Origin: Aquipseudomonas guryensis
GTDB lineage: Bacteria; Pseudomonadota; Gammaproteobacteria; Pseudomonadales; Pseudomonadaceae
NCBI RefSeq assembly: GCF_014164785.1
Contig: NZ_JACJFN010000006.1
Location: forward strand, 1 to 64,000
DNA: 64,000 bases
Direction: 5' to 3'
In this document: positions 41,368 to 49,958 of the stretch, piece by piece
Position numbering within the stretch: the stretch's first letter is position 1
How the letters are laid out: each line of letters starts with the position of its first letter
The notes under the pieces: model-generated
The model's database searches: none
What the model was told of the DNA's origin: nothing
The model's input: the letters and a program-made list of their open reading frames with translations, nothing else
Translations under genes and position numbers: made by a program

Positions 41368-42264
41368 TCAGGCGGCCTCGGCTTCCTCGCGGGCCAGCTC
41401 CTTGCCGTGGGCGAAGTTGACCCACCAGCCGAAGGCTGCAGCCGTGAAGAACATGATGAAGCTGTAGATCGCCGCCGGAATGGCCATGGTCGCGTTGTTC
41501 AGCAGCATCGGACTGAGCGCGAGGGCAATCGCCAGGGTGCCGTTGTGGATGCCGATTTCCATGCCGATGGCCACCGCCTGGCGCCGCGGTAGCTGCATCA
41601 GGCGGGGCACGCCGTACCCCACCGCCAGGCTGATCAGATTGAACAGCAGCGCTGCCAGGCCAACCACCGGGGCGTAGTCCACCACCGTCTGCCAGTCCTT
41701 GATGAAAGCCAGCACCACCACCAGCACCAGGAACAGCGCGGAAATGATCTTCACCGGCTTCTCCATGGCGTTGGCAAAGCCGGGCGCCAGACGGCGAACC
41801 ACCATGCCGATGGCCACCGGACCGAGCACGATGGCGAACACCTGGACCACTTTGGCGAACTGCAGCGGCAGGGCCTGATCGGCCTCCATGAAGTACGCCA
41901 GCGACAGGTTGACGATGAACGGCATGGTCAGGATGGCCACCACCGAGTTCACCGCGGTCAAGGTCACGTTCAGCGCCACGTCGCCATGGGCCAGGTGACT
42001 GTAGAGATTGGCCGAGGTACCGCCGGGCGAAGCCGCCAGCAGCATCAGGCCTACCGCCAGCGCCGGTGCCAGACCGAAGCCCTTGGCAATGAAGAAGCAC
42101 ACCAGCGGCAACAGAAGCAGCTGGCAGCCCAGGCCGATCAGTACCGGTTTGGGAAACTTCACCACCCGGGCAAAGTCCGCCAGGGTCAGCGAGAGGCCCA
42201 GCCCGAGCATGATGATGCCCAGAGCGATGGGTAGGAACAGGGTATTCAAGGCACTTGCGGTCAT
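41368..42264 (-). CDS. Bile acid:sodium symporter family transporter
   Basis: The product has 298 residues from the ATG at 42264 with GGAG upstream; the frame extends further but without support. About nine to ten membrane helices are present. ASPGGTSANLYSHLAHGDVA near residue 85 and GIHNGTLAIALAL near 230 match the BASS/SBF family of sodium-coupled symporters, which carry bile acids, pantoate, pyruvate or other organic acids. Substrate is unknown. The C-terminus is acidic (ELAREEAEAA). Confidence 0.93.
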   Translation of the reverse strand: MTASALNTLFLPIALGIIMLGLGLSLTLADFARVVKFPKPVLIGLGCQLLLLPLVCFFIAKGFGLAPALAVGLMLLAASPGGTSANLYSHLAHGDVALNVTLTAVNSVVAILTMPFIVNLSLAYFMEADQALPLQFAKVVQVFAIVLGPVAIGMVVRRLAPGFANAMEKPVKIISALFLVLVVVLAFIKDWQTVVDYAPVVGLAALLFNLISLAVGYGVPRLMQLPRRQAVAIGMEIGIHNGTLAIALALSPMLLNNATMAIPAAIYSFIMFFTAAAFGWWVNFAHGKELAREEAEAA

Positions 42265-42364
42265 TCTTGTTGTTCTCCGAAACGAGTCGGCCGATTCTTC
42301 ACGACTACCAGCACTCTTGTAACTGGCTTTGCGCGCCAAGGGGCGGTGCTGCTGTTACATAATG

Positions 42365-42388
42365 CAAAAAAGGCGCCTTGCGGCGCCC
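42365..42388 (-). terminator. Rho-independent terminator after the SDR gene
   Basis: On the minus strand, GGCGCC-GCAA-GGCGCC is followed by six T. It directly follows the SDR stop. Confidence 0.9.
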
Positions 42389-42394
42389 TCTGGT

Positions 42395-43156
42395 TCAGAT
42401 TGCGGTAGCCCCACCATCCACCGTCAGCGAGTGGCCGGTGGTGAAGCCTGCCCCGTCACAGCAGAGGTAGAGCACCGCAGTGGCGACTTCCTCTACGCGA
42501 CCGATGCGCCCGACCGGGTGCATGGCGGCGACGAACTCGGCTTTCTTCGGATCGGTTTCAGCTGCGCGGCGGAACATGTCGGTGTCGATCACCGCCGGGC
42601 ATACGGCGTTGACGCGCACTTTCTTCTTCGCGTACTCGACCGCAGCCGACTTGGTCAGGCCGATCACCGCGTGCTTGGAGGCGGCATAGATGCTCATCTT
42701 CGGCGCCGCCCCGAGGCCGGCCACCGAGGCGGTGTTGACGATCGCACCACCACCCTGGGCCAGCAGCAGCGGGATCTGGTGCTTCATGCACAGCCACACA
42801 CCTTTGACGTTGACACCCATGATGGCGTCGAACTCGGCTTCGCTGCCTTCGGCAAGCTTGCCCTTCTCGATTTCGATGCCGGCGTTGTTAAAGGCGTAGT
42901 CCAGGCGGCCATAGGCGGCCAGGGTGCGTTCCATGAGGACCTTGACCTCGGCTTCGCGGGTCACGTCGCAGCGTACGAACAGCGCATCGCCACCGGCTTC
43001 GCGGATCAGCTGTACCGTGCCTTCGCCACCGGCCACGTCGACATCGGAAACCACCACCTGCAGGCCTTCGCCCGCAAAGGCCAGGGCAGTGGCACGGCCG
43101 ATGCCGGCGGCACCACCGGTTACGAGAGCTACTTTGCCGGAAAAGGTCATGCTCAT
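42395..43156 (-). CDS. SDR-family oxidoreductase
   Basis: The 253-residue classical short-chain dehydrogenase has the NAD(P)-binding TGGAAGIGRATALAFAGEG near residue 14, NNAGIE near 90 and the catalytic YAASKHAV with the upstream Ser of NTASVAG. The end GFTTGHSLTVDGGATAI matches glucose/3-oxoacyl reductase-like SDRs. An aspartate after the second strand (VVVSDVD) suggests NAD preference. GAGGA lies 7 bases before the first ATG, deciding the start. Substrate is unknown. Confidence 0.93.
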   Translation of the reverse strand: MSMTFSGKVALVTGGAAGIGRATALAFAGEGLQVVVSDVDVAGGEGTVQLIREAGGDALFVRCDVTREAEVKVLMERTLAAYGRLDYAFNNAGIEIEKGKLAEGSEAEFDAIMGVNVKGVWLCMKHQIPLLLAQGGGAIVNTASVAGLGAAPKMSIYAASKHAVIGLTKSAAVEYAKKKVRVNAVCPAVIDTDMFRRAAETDPKKAEFVAAMHPVGRIGRVEEVATAVLYLCCDGAGFTTGHSLTVDGGATAI

Positions 43157-43306
43157 GTCTGTGTCCTCGCAGGGAGTTGGGAATGAGCGCAGTCTAGCCA
43201 GCCGCCCGCGTCACGAGCAGCACTATCAGGGTGCCGTGTAAAAGACTATCCATCCGAATGATGAAGACCCTGAGGCCTCCATCATCGATATGGATTAATC
43301 TTGCAG

Positions 43307-44002
43307 TTAATTGAGTTCGCCGACGATCTCGGCCAGGGCCTTGGCCGGGTTGCTGGCCTGGCTGATCGGACGACCGATCACCAGGTAGTCGGAGCCGGCC
43401 TGGAGTGCATCGGCCGGGGTGAGGATGCGCCGCTGATCATCGGCCGCACTGCCCGCCGGGCGGATACCCGGGGTCACCAGTTGCAGGCCCGGTTGCGCAG
43501 CCTTGAGGGCCGGCGCCTCCTGGGCCGAGCAGACCAGGCCGTCCATGCCGGCCTGGGCAGCCAGGCCAGCCAGGCGCAGGACCTGCTCCTGCGGGGCAAT
43601 ATCCAGGCCGATGCCGGCCAGGTCGTCCTGCTCCATGCTGGTCAGTACGGTCACCCCGATCAGCAGCGGCTTGGTGCCACTGAGTTTGTCCAGCTCGTTA
43701 CGGCAGGCCGCCATCATGCGCAGGCCGCCGGAGCAGTGCACGTTGACCATCCACACGCCCAGCTCGGCGGCGGCCTTGACCGCCATCGCCGTGGTGTTGG
43801 GGATGTCGTGGAATTTCAGGTCGAGGAACACCTCGAAACCTTTGGCCTGCAGGGTTTCCACCACCGCCGGACCGCTGCGGGTGAACAGCTCCTTGCCCAC
43901 CTTGACTCGGCACAGCTGGGGATCGAGCTGATCGGCCAGGGCCAGCGCGGCGTCACGGGAAGGAAAGTCGAGGGCAACGATGATCGGGGTCTGGCAGGAC
44001 AT
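43307..44002 (-). CDS. pyrF: Orotidine-5'-phosphate decarboxylase
   Basis: The product has 231 residues from the ATG at 44002; the frame extends to 44302 without support. Motifs are [16 protein letters not shown] near residue 6, [20 protein letters not shown] near 60, which carries the catalytic Asp-Lys-Asp set, and VTPGIRP plus [11 protein letters not shown] near the end. It makes UMP in pyrimidine synthesis. No operon partner is evident. Confidence 0.96.
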   Translation of the reverse strand: MSCQTPIIVALDFPSRDAALALADQLDPQLCRVKVGKELFTRSGPAVVETLQAKGFEVFLDLKFHDIPNTTAMAVKAAAELGVWMVNVHCSGGLRMMAACRNELDKLSGTKPLLIGVTVLTSMEQDDLAGIGLDIAPQEQVLRLAGLAAQAGMDGLVCSAQEAPALKAAQPGLQLVTPGIRPAGSAADDQRRILTPADALQAGSDYLVIGRPISQASNPAKALAEIVGELN

Positions 44003-44076
44003 GGCGGGCTCACAAGCAAGTCGAAAACGCCGCGCATTGTAGCGAAAGCAGGCGCCGGCGTCAGAACTGCTGCCCG

Positions 44077-44811
44077 CTAGCCTGCTAGCGCCAGGGCGGT
44101 CATGAAACCGGCCAGGGTGATCAGCCCGGTCAGCGCATGGGTACTGGCAAAGGCCTCGGGAATCAGCGTATCGACCAGCATGCACAGCACCGCACCGGCA
44201 GAAAAACCCAAAGCAAAGGCCAGCCACATCGGCGCCACACCGGCAAACAGGCCCGGCCCGGCCATCGCCGCTAGTCCGGACAACAGCACGATGCTGCCCC
44301 ACAGGCCAAACACATAGCTCTTGCTGTGCCCTTCCGCGCGCAAGCCCACGGCACTGGCCAGACCTTCCGGCAGGTTGGCCAGGAAGATCGCCACCAGCAG
44401 CACCAGGCTCACTGAACCACCACCGAGCAGACCCAGACCGAGGCCAAGCGACTCGGGAATGCCATCGAGAAAGGCGCCGGCGGCGATCAGCAGACCGAGC
44501 ATCGAGGTACGTCGCCCGACCTTCTGCCGGTGGCGCCGCTCAACGCGATCCAGCCAGGCGTTGGCCAGGACGAAGACCACACCGCCACACAGTAGGCCGA
44601 GCAGGGTCGGTGTGCGGCCACCCAGGCGCAGCGCCTCGGGGATCTGCTCGAAGCACAGCGCGGCGATCAGCACGCCGCTGCCATACGCCATGATCGACGC
44701 CACGACCTTGCTCGGCAGGCGCAAAAACACCCCGAGCAGCGCGCCAAGTAGCAGGCTGCTGGCCGCTAGTAGCCCCCACAGGCCGGCCTGCAGCGTTACG
44801 TTCCAGTCCAT
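44077..44811 (-). CDS. ZIP-family metal transporter
   Basis: The product has 244 residues from the ATG at 44811. About eight membrane helices carry the ZIP signatures [18 protein letters not shown] and [17 protein letters not shown], in which the acidic and polar residues line the metal path; the canonical His in the first motif is replaced by Asp. It probably moves Zn or another divalent cation. It is divergent from the thioesterase-like gene. Confidence 0.92.
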   Translation of the reverse strand: MDWNVTLQAGLWGLLAASSLLLGALLGVFLRLPSKVVASIMAYGSGVLIAALCFEQIPEALRLGGRTPTLLGLLCGGVVFVLANAWLDRVERRHRQKVGRRTSMLGLLIAAGAFLDGIPESLGLGLGLLGGGSVSLVLLVAIFLANLPEGLASAVGLRAEGHSKSYVFGLWGSIVLLSGLAAMAGPGLFAGVAPMWLAFALGFSAGAVLCMLVDTLIPEAFASTHALTGLITLAGFMTALALAG

Positions 44812-44925
44812 GTCCACTCCATCCGTTTGTCCGCAGCCTAGTCGCTGCCCATTCAACACAGCAATGCTTCCGCACCGGCACACCGCAGTTAGACTGTGCG
44901 CCCTCCTCCCGCACAGGCAGCAGTC

Positions 44926-45366
44926 ATGGCCCGTCTCAAGCTCGATTTTTCCCAGCAGCAGTTCTGCTACAGCACCCATATGACCGTGCGCAGCACCGAC
45001 ATCAATGCCAGCAATCACCTGGGCAACGACTCGATGATCTCGATGATTTCCGAAGCACGGGCGCGCTTTCTGTTCGATTTCGGCATCCGCGAAGCGGCCG
45101 AGGCGGACGGCATCATCGTCACCGACCTGGCCACCATGTACCGCGCCGAATCCCATGCCCGCGACCAACTGCTGTTTGAAGTCGGGGTGATGGACTTCAA
45201 CCGCTACGGCGGCGACATCATCTTCCGCATTACCCGTCCGGCCGATAACACGCTAATCGCCCTGGCCAAATCCGGCTTCGTGTTCTTCGACTACCGCCTC
45301 GGCAAGGTGGCGGCAATGCCAGCTGATTTCCGCGCCAAGTTCCCTGCGGTCAACTGGCTGGACTGA
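44926..45366 (+). CDS. Acyl-CoA thioesterase-like (hotdog) protein
   Basis: The product has 146 residues from the ATG at 44926; the frame begins upstream, but this start fits the family. A single hotdog-fold 4HBT domain is present, with VRSTDINASNHLGNDSMISM holding the usual D-x(n)-HLxN-type active-site region and EARARFLFDFG following. It probably hydrolyses an acyl-CoA; the chain length is unknown. Confidence 0.87.
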   Translation: MARLKLDFSQQQFCYSTHMTVRSTDINASNHLGNDSMISMISEARARFLFDFGIREAAEADGIIVTDLATMYRAESHARDQLLFEVGVMDFNRYGGDIIFRITRPADNTLIALAKSGFVFFDYRLGKVAAMPADFRAKFPAVNWLD

Positions 45367-45433
45367 GGCTGGCGCCAGTTCTAGGGTTAACCACGGATTG
45401 CCCAATAAGAGGCATTAACCGAGGAGCCCTGAT

Positions 45434-45913
45434 ATGCGCATACGTCATCCCCTTCAACCCCTGCTGCTGGCCAGCCTGGCAGCCCTGCCCATGGCCAGCC
45501 AGGCCGAACCTTCCATCGAGCGTGGCCGTTACCTGGTACAGGTGGCCGGCTGCAACGATTGCCATACCGCCGGCTATATCATGGCCCCGGACCAGGTACC
45601 GGAAAGCGCCTGGCTGCTGGGCGACAGCCTGGGCTGGAGCGGGCCTTGGGGCGTTACCTACGCCAGCAACCTGCGCCTGGTACTGCCCAAATTGACCGAA
45701 GACCAGTGGCTGCAGCTAGCGCGCAATGCCAACTACCGCCCGCCCATGCCCAACCATGCGCTGCGCATCATGGAAGAAGACGATCTGCGCAGCATTCACC
45801 GCTTCGCCAAACAACTCGGTGAAGCCGGCCAGCCGGCACCCGCCGCGTTGCCGCCCGGACAAGCCGCTCAAGGCCCGGTGGTGCAGTTCCCGCAACCGCC
45901 TACACAACCTTGA
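45434..45913 (+). CDS. Mono-haem cytochrome c
   Basis: The 159-residue protein has a signal peptide ending MASQAEP (about residue 25), so it is periplasmic. There is one haem-binding CNDCH near residue 40. The Met ligand is probably in PPMPNHALRIM. The C-terminus is Pro/Gln-rich. It lies upstream of the nitrate transporter unit but has no sequence link to nitrate use. Electron partner is unknown. Confidence 0.87.
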   Translation: MRIRHPLQPLLLASLAALPMASQAEPSIERGRYLVQVAGCNDCHTAGYIMAPDQVPESAWLLGDSLGWSGPWGVTYASNLRLVLPKLTEDQWLQLARNANYRPPMPNHALRIMEEDDLRSIHRFAKQLGEAGQPAPAALPPGQAAQGPVVQFPQPPTQP

Positions 45914-45914
45914 G

Positions 45915-45960
45915 TGATGCGCATCAATACAGTGCGAAACCGGCTATTTGCGCACCGTAT
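45915..45960. promoter_or_regulatory. Dyads upstream of the transporter sigma-54 promoter
   Basis: A perfect 12-bp palindrome TGATGCGCATCA (45915-45926) is followed by inverted arms ATACAGTGCG / CGCACCGTAT (45927-45936 and 45951-45960). They lie 60-105 bp upstream of the -24/-12 element, where an NtrC-type activator would bind. They do not match the NtrC consensus well, so the role is a guess. Confidence 0.4.
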
Positions 45961-46019
45961 TGAGCCGCCCATATCGCCCGACTGCGCTGCACAGGCCGCA
46001 CAACTTGCCAATAGGCACA

Positions 46020-46036
46020 TTGGCCCGGCTCTTGCT
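46020..46036 (+). promoter_or_regulatory. Sigma-54 promoter of the nitrate transporter
   Basis: TTGGCCCGGCTCTTGCT has GG and GC spaced by 10 bases and matches the -24/-12 consensus at most positions. Transcription would begin near 46047, just ahead of the leader hairpins. Confidence 0.75.
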
Positions 46037-46046
46037 GTAGTACTGC

Positions 46047-46135
46047 CATAGGCATCCAAAGGCGGTTGCCCCAGATACGACAAAGGCGTCGCACTACCCC
46101 GCTAACTAGCGATCAGGTGGTGCGGCGCTTTTTGC
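46047..46135 (+). ncRNA. Candidate NasT-type leader/attenuator RNA of the nitrate transporter
   Basis: A stem with one mismatch at 46051-46070 carries the hexanucleotide loop AAAGGC (A at position 1, G at 4, as ANTAR proteins require). It is followed by a long attenuator hairpin: GACAAAGGCGTCGCACTACC against GGTGGTGCGGCGCTTTTT, with a nested CGCT/AGCG hairpin. Only one hexaloop hairpin is clear. The same GACAAAGGCG arm opens the attenuator in the nirB leader. Confidence 0.6.
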
Positions 46136-46201
46136 GTTTCAGCCCCAACGCATGGGGTGGGTCGACGGGCCGCGATCCGGACGTCGACCGGTAACTCTCT
46201 C

Positions 46202-46401
46202 AGAACCTGTTTACGATTTTCTGGACTAGAGCCAGACAAGGCACAACGACCAACGGGAGTAACAGCCGGAAGGCTGGCCCGAAGGGTGAGCGCTAGCGAA
46301 TCAAGCAGCCGAGAAAGCGCAGTTTACGAGCTGTAAATGAGCATTTCGAGGCTGCTTTTAACGCGGGATGGCCGACGGCCAGGAGATCGTAAATAGGTAC
46401 T
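46202..46401. mobile_element. MITE-like element, about 200 bp
   Basis: The ends are imperfect inverted repeats AGAACCTGTTTACGAT and ATCGTAAATAGGTACT (14 of 16 positions match). There is no ORF inside. An internal GTTTACGA (46322) repeats part of the end. It sits between the attenuator and the transporter gene. Target duplication is not evident. Confidence 0.5.
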
Positions 46402-46534
46402 CAATCTGGCTGTGGCTTCGGCCGCAGGGTTGGGCGCCACAAGCGCCTGGCTCCCCCGGCAACTGCAGGCGACGTGCCCACGATCACGGCAACCTGCAGC
46501 CTGCCGGGACTCTCTTTTGCTGACGAGGTGTTGG

Positions 46535-47746
46535 ATGAATACAAGTTTCTGGAAAGCCGGCCACGCACCGACGCTGTTCGCCGCATTCCTCTATTTCGAC
46601 CTGAGCTTCATGGTCTGGTACGTGCTCGGCCCGATGGGTGTGCAGATTGCCACCGACCTGGGCCTGACCACCCAGCAACGCGCCATGATGGTGGCCACGC
46701 CGATCCTGGCGGGTGCCGTACTGCGCTTCCTGATGGGCCTGCTGGCTGACCGCACATCGCCAAAGACCGCCGGCCTGATTGGCCAGGTCATTGTCATCGC
46801 CGCCCTCGCAGTGGCCTGGCTGCACGGCATCCATAGCTACGAGCAAGCCCTGCTGCTCGGTCTGTTCCTCGGCTTCGCCGGTGCTTCCTTCGCCGTCGCC
46901 CTGCCGCTGGCTTCGCAGTGGTATCCGCCGCAGCACCAGGGCAAGGCCATGGGCATCGCCGGCGCCGGCAACTCCGGCACCGTGCTCGCCGCCCTGTTCG
47001 CCCCTGGCCTGGCCGCCATGTTCGGCTGGAGCAACGTGTTCGGCCTGGCCCTGATCCCGCTGGTGCTGACGCTGATCATCTTCGCCACGGTAGCGCGCAA
47101 CGCCCCGGAACGTCCGCCGGTGAAATCCATGGCCGACTACCTCAAGGCCCTGGGCGACCGCGACAGCTGGTGGTTCATGTTCTTCTACAGCGTGACCTTC
47201 GGCGGCTTCCTCGGCCTGGCCAGCACCCTGCCCGGCTACTTCCATGACCAGTACGGCTTCGACCCAGTCAAGGCTGGCTACTACACCGCCGCCTGCGTAT
47301 TCGCCGGCAGCCTGATGCGTCCGCTCGGCGGCGCCCTGGCCGACCGCATCGGCGGCATCCGCTCGCTGCTGGTGATGTACACCTGCGCCTCGATCTGCAT
47401 CGCCGCCGTCGGCTTCAACCTGCCCAGCTCGCTGGCCGCCCTGGCCCTGTTCGTGGTCGCCATGCTCAGCCTGGGTGCCGGCAACGGCGCGGTGTTCCAG
47501 CTGGTGCCGCAACGCTTTCGCAAGGAAATCGGCGTGATGACCGGTTTGATCGGCATGGCCGGCGGCATCGGTGGCTTCTGTCTGACCGCCGGGCTCGGCG
47601 CGATCAAGCAGTCCACTGGTTCCTACCAGCTCGGCCTGTGGCTGTTCGCCAGCCTGGGCATCCTGGCCTGGGTCGGCCTGTACGGCGTCAAGCTGCGCTG
47701 GCGCACTACCTGGGGCAGCGCAGCAGTAACTGCCGCCCGCGTATAA
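46535..47746 (+). CDS. MFS nitrate/nitrite transporter (NarK/NasA type)
   Basis: The product has 403 residues from the ATG at 46535 (GAGG upstream); the open frame starts earlier. Twelve membrane helices are present. The nitrate-porter motifs are recognisable: GFAGASFAVALPLASQWYPP near residue 110, GIAGAGNSGTVLAALFAPG near 140 and GNGAVFQLVPQRF near 320. It imports nitrate for assimilation. Context (sigma-54 promoter, NasT-type leader, nasA downstream) supports an assimilatory role. Confidence 0.94.
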   Translation: MNTSFWKAGHAPTLFAAFLYFDLSFMVWYVLGPMGVQIATDLGLTTQQRAMMVATPILAGAVLRFLMGLLADRTSPKTAGLIGQVIVIAALAVAWLHGIHSYEQALLLGLFLGFAGASFAVALPLASQWYPPQHQGKAMGIAGAGNSGTVLAALFAPGLAAMFGWSNVFGLALIPLVLTLIIFATVARNAPERPPVKSMADYLKALGDRDSWWFMFFYSVTFGGFLGLASTLPGYFHDQYGFDPVKAGYYTAACVFAGSLMRPLGGALADRIGGIRSLLVMYTCASICIAAVGFNLPSSLAALALFVVAMLSLGAGNGAVFQLVPQRFRKEIGVMTGLIGMAGGIGGFCLTAGLGAIKQSTGSYQLGLWLFASLGILAWVGLYGVKLRWRTTWGSAAVTAARV

Positions 47747-47757
47747 CCCTGTGCCCG

Positions 47758-47782
47758 GTGCCGGGCTCACTGCCCGGCGCCA
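47758..47782 (+). terminator. GC-rich hairpin after the transporter gene
   Basis: Ten paired bases GGTGCCGGGC / GCCCGGCGCC enclose loop TCACT, itself inside a CCTGTG/CACAGG stem. There is no T tract, so it may be an RNA-stability structure rather than a terminator. Confidence 0.45.
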
Positions 47783-47787
47783 CACAG

Positions 47788-47896
47788 GTCGGTTGCGACA
47801 AAGGCGGGGCGACCACAGACTCCCCGCACTGGTCAGGAAAGGTGGAGTGGCAACACTCCAGGGCGTCTAGGTGGCTCGGCCTTTGTCTCAACCGAC
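47788..47896 (+). ncRNA. Structured 5' leader of the PP2C-kinase gene
   Basis: Long arms GTCGGTTG-C-GACAAAGGC and GCCTTTGTC-T-CAACCGAC (17 of 18 pair) enclose two further hairpins, CGGGG...CCCCG (47805-47826) and GGAGTG-GCAA-CACTCC (47844-47859). Together they form a three-way junction. The GACAAAGGCG start is shared with the two nas attenuators. Function is unknown. Confidence 0.5.
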
Positions 47897-47942
47897 TTGA
47901 ATCCTCGGGCGCCTCAGGGCGCTCTTCGCACGAGAGAGCCCG

Positions 47943-49610
47943 ATGGCCCTGCAACTCAGCTTCGGCGAAGCCACAGCAACCGGCCCCCGTGCCGAAAACC
48001 AGGACGCTATCCGGGTAGTCACGCCGGCGCCCGCGCTGGCGGCGAGCAAGGGTTTCCTGTTCGCCCTGGCCGATGGCGTCAGTCAATGCGCCGATGGCGG
48101 CCTGGCCGCCCGCGCCACTTTGCAGGCCCTGGCACTCGACTACTACGCCACCCCGGAAACCTGGGCCGTGGCGCAATCGCTGGATCGCCTGCTGGTCGCC
48201 CATAATCGCTGGCTGCAGGCCAACGGTGGCGGCCAGCCGCTGCTGACCACCCTCACCGCCTTGGTACTGCGCGGCCGCCGCTTCACCCTGGCGCATGTCG
48301 GCGACTGCCGGGCCTATCGTTGCCTGGACGGACAGATCGAACGCCTCAGCGAAGACCATGTCTGGGAACAGCCGGGCATGCAGCATGTGCTCAAGCGCGC
48401 CATGGGTCTGGATCAGCACCTGGTGGTGGATTACCTGGAAGGTGAACTGCGCGAAGGCGAACGCTTCCTGCTGGTCAGCGACGGTGTCTGGTCGACCCTC
48501 GGTGACCAGGGCATCCACAGCATGCTCAAGGACGAGAGCGACCCGGCTGCGGCCTGCCGCGCCCTGGTCAGCGCCGCCCATCTGGCCGGCAGCCAGGACA
48601 ATGCTAGCGCCGTGCTGGTGCAGGTACAGAATCTGCCGGACAACGACCTGGCCGACACCCTGGCCCAGCTCAAGCACTGGCCGCTGCCGCCGCGCCTGCG
48701 CGAGGGGCAGAGCTTCGAAGGCTGGCAGGTCGAACGCCTGCTTGCCGAATCGCGCCAGTCGTTGGTCTACCGCGTGCGTGACAACCAGGCCCGGCGCTGG
48801 CTGCTGAAAACTCTGCCGGCCAGCCGCCATGACGAAGAACAGGCCGGCCCCGCCCTGCTCCTTGAGGAATGGTTCCTGCGCCGTGTGGCCGGACGCAACT
48901 TCGCCGAAGCCCACCCGCTGCCGCAGCGCCAACATCTTTACTACGTACAGCGCGAGCACCAGGGCCAGACCCTGGCCGAACACCTTCGCCTGTCCGGCCC
49001 GTTGGGCTTGCCGGAGTGGCTGGAGCTGGCGCCACGCCTGCTCAAGGCCCTCGGCATGCTGCACCGACGCAACCTGCTGCACCGCGACATCAAGCCGGAA
49101 AACCTGCTGTGGTGCGACGACGGCGAGCTGCGCGTGCTGGATTTCGGCCTGGCCTACTGCCCGGGCCTGTCCCGCGACGAGGCCCACGCCCTGCCCGGCA
49201 CGCCCAGCTATATCGCCCCCGAAGCCTTCTCCGGCGGCAAACCCAGCGCGCAACAGGATATCTACGCCGCCGGCGTGACCCTCTATTACCTGCTCACCGG
49301 ACACTACCCCTACGGCGAGATCGAGGCCTTCCAGCACCCGCGCTTCGGCAAGCCGACCGCGCCCAGCCGCTACCGGCCGGATATCCCGACCTGGCTCGAC
49401 GACTGCCTGCTGCGTGCAGTGGCAGTCAACCCCGCAGAGCGCTTCGAAACCGCCGAGGAATGGCTGCTGGCCCTGGAACAGGGCGAACGCCAGACCCTCA
49501 GCCTGCGCCCGCGTCCATTGCTGGAGCGCGAGCCGCTCAAGGTCTGGCGCACGGTGGCACTGGTCTCGCTGCTGCTGAATCTGGGTTTGCTGGTGCTGTT
49601 GCTGAAATAA
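47943..49610 (+). CDS. PP2C phosphatase/Ser-Thr protein kinase fusion
   Basis: The 555-residue protein has an N-terminal PP2C domain (about residues 1-235: FLFALADGVSQCADGG, LAHVGDCRAYRC, LLVSDGVWSTL), a Hanks-type kinase domain (about 260-515: catalytic HRDIKPENLLW near 380, LDFGLAY, PGTPSYIAPEAF) and a C-terminal transmembrane helix (residues 535-553). It carries opposing activities in one chain. The same fusion lies between nirB and the nitrate transporter in P. aeruginosa as I recall, implying a role in nitrate assimilation control. Targets are unknown. Confidence 0.95.
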   Translation: MALQLSFGEATATGPRAENQDAIRVVTPAPALAASKGFLFALADGVSQCADGGLAARATLQALALDYYATPETWAVAQSLDRLLVAHNRWLQANGGGQPLLTTLTALVLRGRRFTLAHVGDCRAYRCLDGQIERLSEDHVWEQPGMQHVLKRAMGLDQHLVVDYLEGELREGERFLLVSDGVWSTLGDQGIHSMLKDESDPAAACRALVSAAHLAGSQDNASAVLVQVQNLPDNDLADTLAQLKHWPLPPRLREGQSFEGWQVERLLAESRQSLVYRVRDNQARRWLLKTLPASRHDEEQAGPALLLEEWFLRRVAGRNFAEAHPLPQRQHLYYVQREHQGQTLAEHLRLSGPLGLPEWLELAPRLLKALGMLHRRNLLHRDIKPENLLWCDDGELRVLDFGLAYCPGLSRDEAHALPGTPSYIAPEAFSGGKPSAQQDIYAAGVTLYYLLTGHYPYGEIEAFQHPRFGKPTAPSRYRPDIPTWLDDCLLRAVAVNPAERFETAEEWLLALEQGERQTLSLRPRPLLEREPLKVWRTVALVSLLLNLGLLVLLLK

Positions 49611-49715
49611 GCCAACGCACCACAACAGCGCGACTTGCTTTATAGGGGTGCGCCAGAGGCGCCCAGAGTCCCCGAAAAATCACTGGAAGCCCCTGAAAAT
49701 CAGATATCTACAGAG

Positions 49716-49732
49716 TTGGCATGCTGCCTGCT
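49716..49732 (+). promoter_or_regulatory. Sigma-54 promoter of the nirB-nasA-cobA operon
   Basis: TTGGCATGCTGCCTGCT matches the -24/-12 consensus with GG-N10-GC. A start near 49743 would place the two leader hairpins at the 5' end of the transcript. A partial dyad at 49645-49664 could be an activator site. Confidence 0.8.
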
Positions 49733-49762
49733 TTAGAGAGATCGACAGTACATAAAAGCACT

Positions 49763-49849
49763 GCCTTCAACGTAGAAGGCGCTGCTTCCCGACAGATCGG
49801 GGCAGGACAAAGGCGTCCTCGCTAGGCAACTAGCGGGACGCCTTTTTTG
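49763..49849 (+). ncRNA. ANTAR (NasT)-target leader RNA with attenuator
   Basis: Hairpin P1 is GCCTTC-AACGTA-GAAGGC and P2 is CCCG-ACAGAT-CGGG, extended by CTGC/GCAG. Both loops have six bases with A at position 1 and G at position 4, the ANTAR signature. A terminator follows at once (AAAGGCGTCC...CTAGCGGGACGCC with TTTTTT, 49809-49849). This is the arrangement of NasR/NasT-controlled transcription attenuation in nitrate-assimilation operons. The NasS/NasT genes are not in the window. Confidence 0.82.
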
Positions 49850-49958
49850 TTTTATGGCTTGCCATCCCTGGCAGCCACTTTTCAAGTCGTCGCGGAGCGA
49901 CGCTAAAAACTGCTCCCGACAGTTTTTTCTCGTGATTTCTACGCAGGAGATGGCCGGC

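Noticed and set aside
43250-43295. Weak inverted repeat upstream of the SDR/pyrF interval
   Set aside because: Arms ATCC...GGAT and ATGATG...CATCAT are short and interrupted; not convincing as an operator or terminator.
46007-46024. Perfect hairpin GCCAAT-AGGCAC-ATTGGC as a second ANTAR hexaloop of the transporter leader
   Set aside because: Its loop has C, not G, at position 4, and it overlaps the sigma-54 promoter upstream of the predicted transcript start, so it would not be in the RNA.
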